This document shows positions 63,441-64,000 of a stretch of DNA of 64,000 bases, piece after piece; positions within the stretch are counted from its first letter, which is position 1, and every line of letters begins with the position of its first letter. Location: assembly GCA_041752115.1 (NCBI GenBank), contig JBGSHS010000370.1:1-64000 (forward strand). Direction: 5' to 3'. Source of the DNA: JAJRVM01 sp041752115. Lineage in GTDB: Bacteria > Planctomycetota > Planctomycetia > Pirellulales > Pirellulaceae. The position numbers and the translations under genes are program-made. The notes below the pieces were generated by a model. The model ran no database searches. It had not been told where the DNA came from and saw nothing but the letters and a program-made list of their open reading frames with translations.

Positions 63441-63791
63441 TCACAGATCGGTTGACAGAAACACCTCGTGCACATCGAGCTCACTGGGGCCGCGAAACAT
63501 CTCTTTCGGCGCCCGGTTGGCGTGAGCCTCCGCAAATTGCGGGCTGCGAGTCCAGGCGGCAAAGTCTTCCATCGACCGCCACCAGGTCTTGACCTCATAA
63601 TAACCTTCTCGCTCGGTATCCTCGACGAACTCGCCCGATTCATGGTCGAATCGCATCGGTCGCGGACGATGGACCTCGTTGCGGAGGAAGCCGGGAGCCT
63701 GGTCCACCAGATGGGCTCGGCGCCGGAAACGGTCTTCGAAGTCGATCTCGTGGCCTTTGGCCACGGGAATTCGATTGGTCACCACGATCAT
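63441..63791 (-). CDS. Antibiotic biosynthesis monooxygenase (ABM) domain protein
   Basis: A 116-residue ferredoxin-like protein starting MIVVTNRIPVAKGHEIDFE, with the ABM pattern of a short strand, FRRRAHLVDQAPGFL, GYYEVKTWWRSMEDFAAWTRSPQF. Family members are small dimeric oxygenases or heme degraders such as HmoA/IsdG; the proline and Trp-rich WWRSxxDFxxW stretch favours the HmoA-like group. The ATG at 63789-63791 has GAGAGG about eight bases upstream. Longer upstream frame codons are repeat-encoded Ala/Arg and should be ignored. Confidence 0.85.
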   Translation of the reverse strand: MIVVTNRIPVAKGHEIDFEDRFRRRAHLVDQAPGFLRNEVHRPRPMRFDHESGEFVEDTEREGYYEVKTWWRSMEDFAAWTRSPQFAEAHANRAPKEMFRGPSELDVHEVFLSTDL

Positions 63792-63860
63792 TCTTACGGT
63801 CCTCTCGATGATACGGTCCGTCTTTTTCGCTCGCCTGGCCCCCCGGTCGAAACGCGAGCC

Positions 63861-63922
63861 GATTCCGAGCACGAGCGCGAGCACGAGCCGATTCCGAGCG
63901 CGAGCGCGAGCGCGAGCACGAA
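63861..63922. repeat. CGAGCGCGAG simple repeat
   Basis: Runs of (A/G)CGAGC(G/A)CGAG, with CGAGCCGATTCCGAGC appearing twice (63867 on and 63884 on). In the minus strand it would encode a false Ala/Arg-rich extension of the ABM protein. Confidence 0.8.
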
Positions 63923-64000
63923 CTGGGGGCGCCATCGCCATTCTACCCGCAGTGCCGTTTCCGCTCCACTCTCGGTTTTCTGTGCTGGGGAGGGGGCGAC

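Noticed and set aside
62117..63643. 508-codon open frame on the minus strand
   Set aside because: It is antisense to galE, which has all catalytic motifs.

Overview
The window looks like a piece of a Planctomycetota chromosome, most likely Pirellulales or a close relative. The signs are a GC-rich sequence, many genes with Tat or Sec signals (three Gfo/Idh/MocA oxidoreductases, a ThuA-like protein, a fucose-isomerase-like protein, a sugar-isomerase-like TIM barrel), secreted HEAT and WD40 repeat proteins, a YdjY-like protein, short unlinked operons, and long intergenic stretches filled with short dispersed repeats. No rRNA, tRNA, phage, transposase or CRISPR array was recognised. The taxonomic call is an inference from gene families, not from a marker gene.

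Layout. 0.5-7.2 kb: HdeD-like membrane protein, M50 site-2 protease with CBS domains, a small L7/L12-like membrane protein, a secreted HEAT protein, and pyruvate kinase behind an unknown gene. 7.4-14.2 kb: a complete DevBCA-type ABC exporter (fusion protein, two permeases, ATPase fused to a cyclic-nucleotide-binding domain) facing a TolC-like lipoprotein. 14.9-27.6 kb: a large secreted protein of unknown function, GalM, Gfo/Idh/MocA, a rhodanese, a lone ExbD-like protein, a TPR protein with a Cys-rich tail next to a polyferredoxin membrane protein, and a Tat-exported TIM-barrel protein. 28.1-35.0 kb: a ThuA / Gfo-Idh-MocA / HEAT operon, then YdjY-like and WD40 proteins.

35.2-45.4 kb is the most cluster-like part. 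It holds a GNAT-like protein divergent from a four-gene operon (asparagine synthase, acyl carrier protein, NAD-synthetase-like ligase, acyl-AMP ligase). An adenosine-kinase-like sugar kinase, a DnaQ exonuclease with a WYL-like tail, a BtrH-like acyltransferase and a 37-residue CxxC/lysine-rich microprotein follow. The operon has the parts needed to activate an acid, load it on a carrier and form amides; the product is unknown. 45.9-55.9 kb: small membrane proteins, a dicarboxylate-type symporter fused to a periplasmic binding domain, aldo/keto reductase, fucose-isomerase-like protein, alpha/beta hydrolase, GH13 enzyme, DUF2177. 56.4-58.5 kb: a cysteine-rich secreted protein with a strong terminator, then a lipoprotein with a heavy-metal-associated domain. 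In that lipoprotein the first cysteine of the metal motif is an in-frame TGA followed at the right distance by a SECIS-like hairpin, which makes it a selenoprotein candidate; this copy is also frameshifted by a 10-bp tandem duplication. 58.8-64 kb: O-methyltransferase, another Gfo/Idh/MocA, GalE and an ABM-type monooxygenase.

Main candidates for something new: the TGA-containing HMA lipoprotein, the 36-45 kb amide-ligase/BtrH-like neighbourhood, the cNMP-gated DevBCA exporter, and the families of intergenic repeats.
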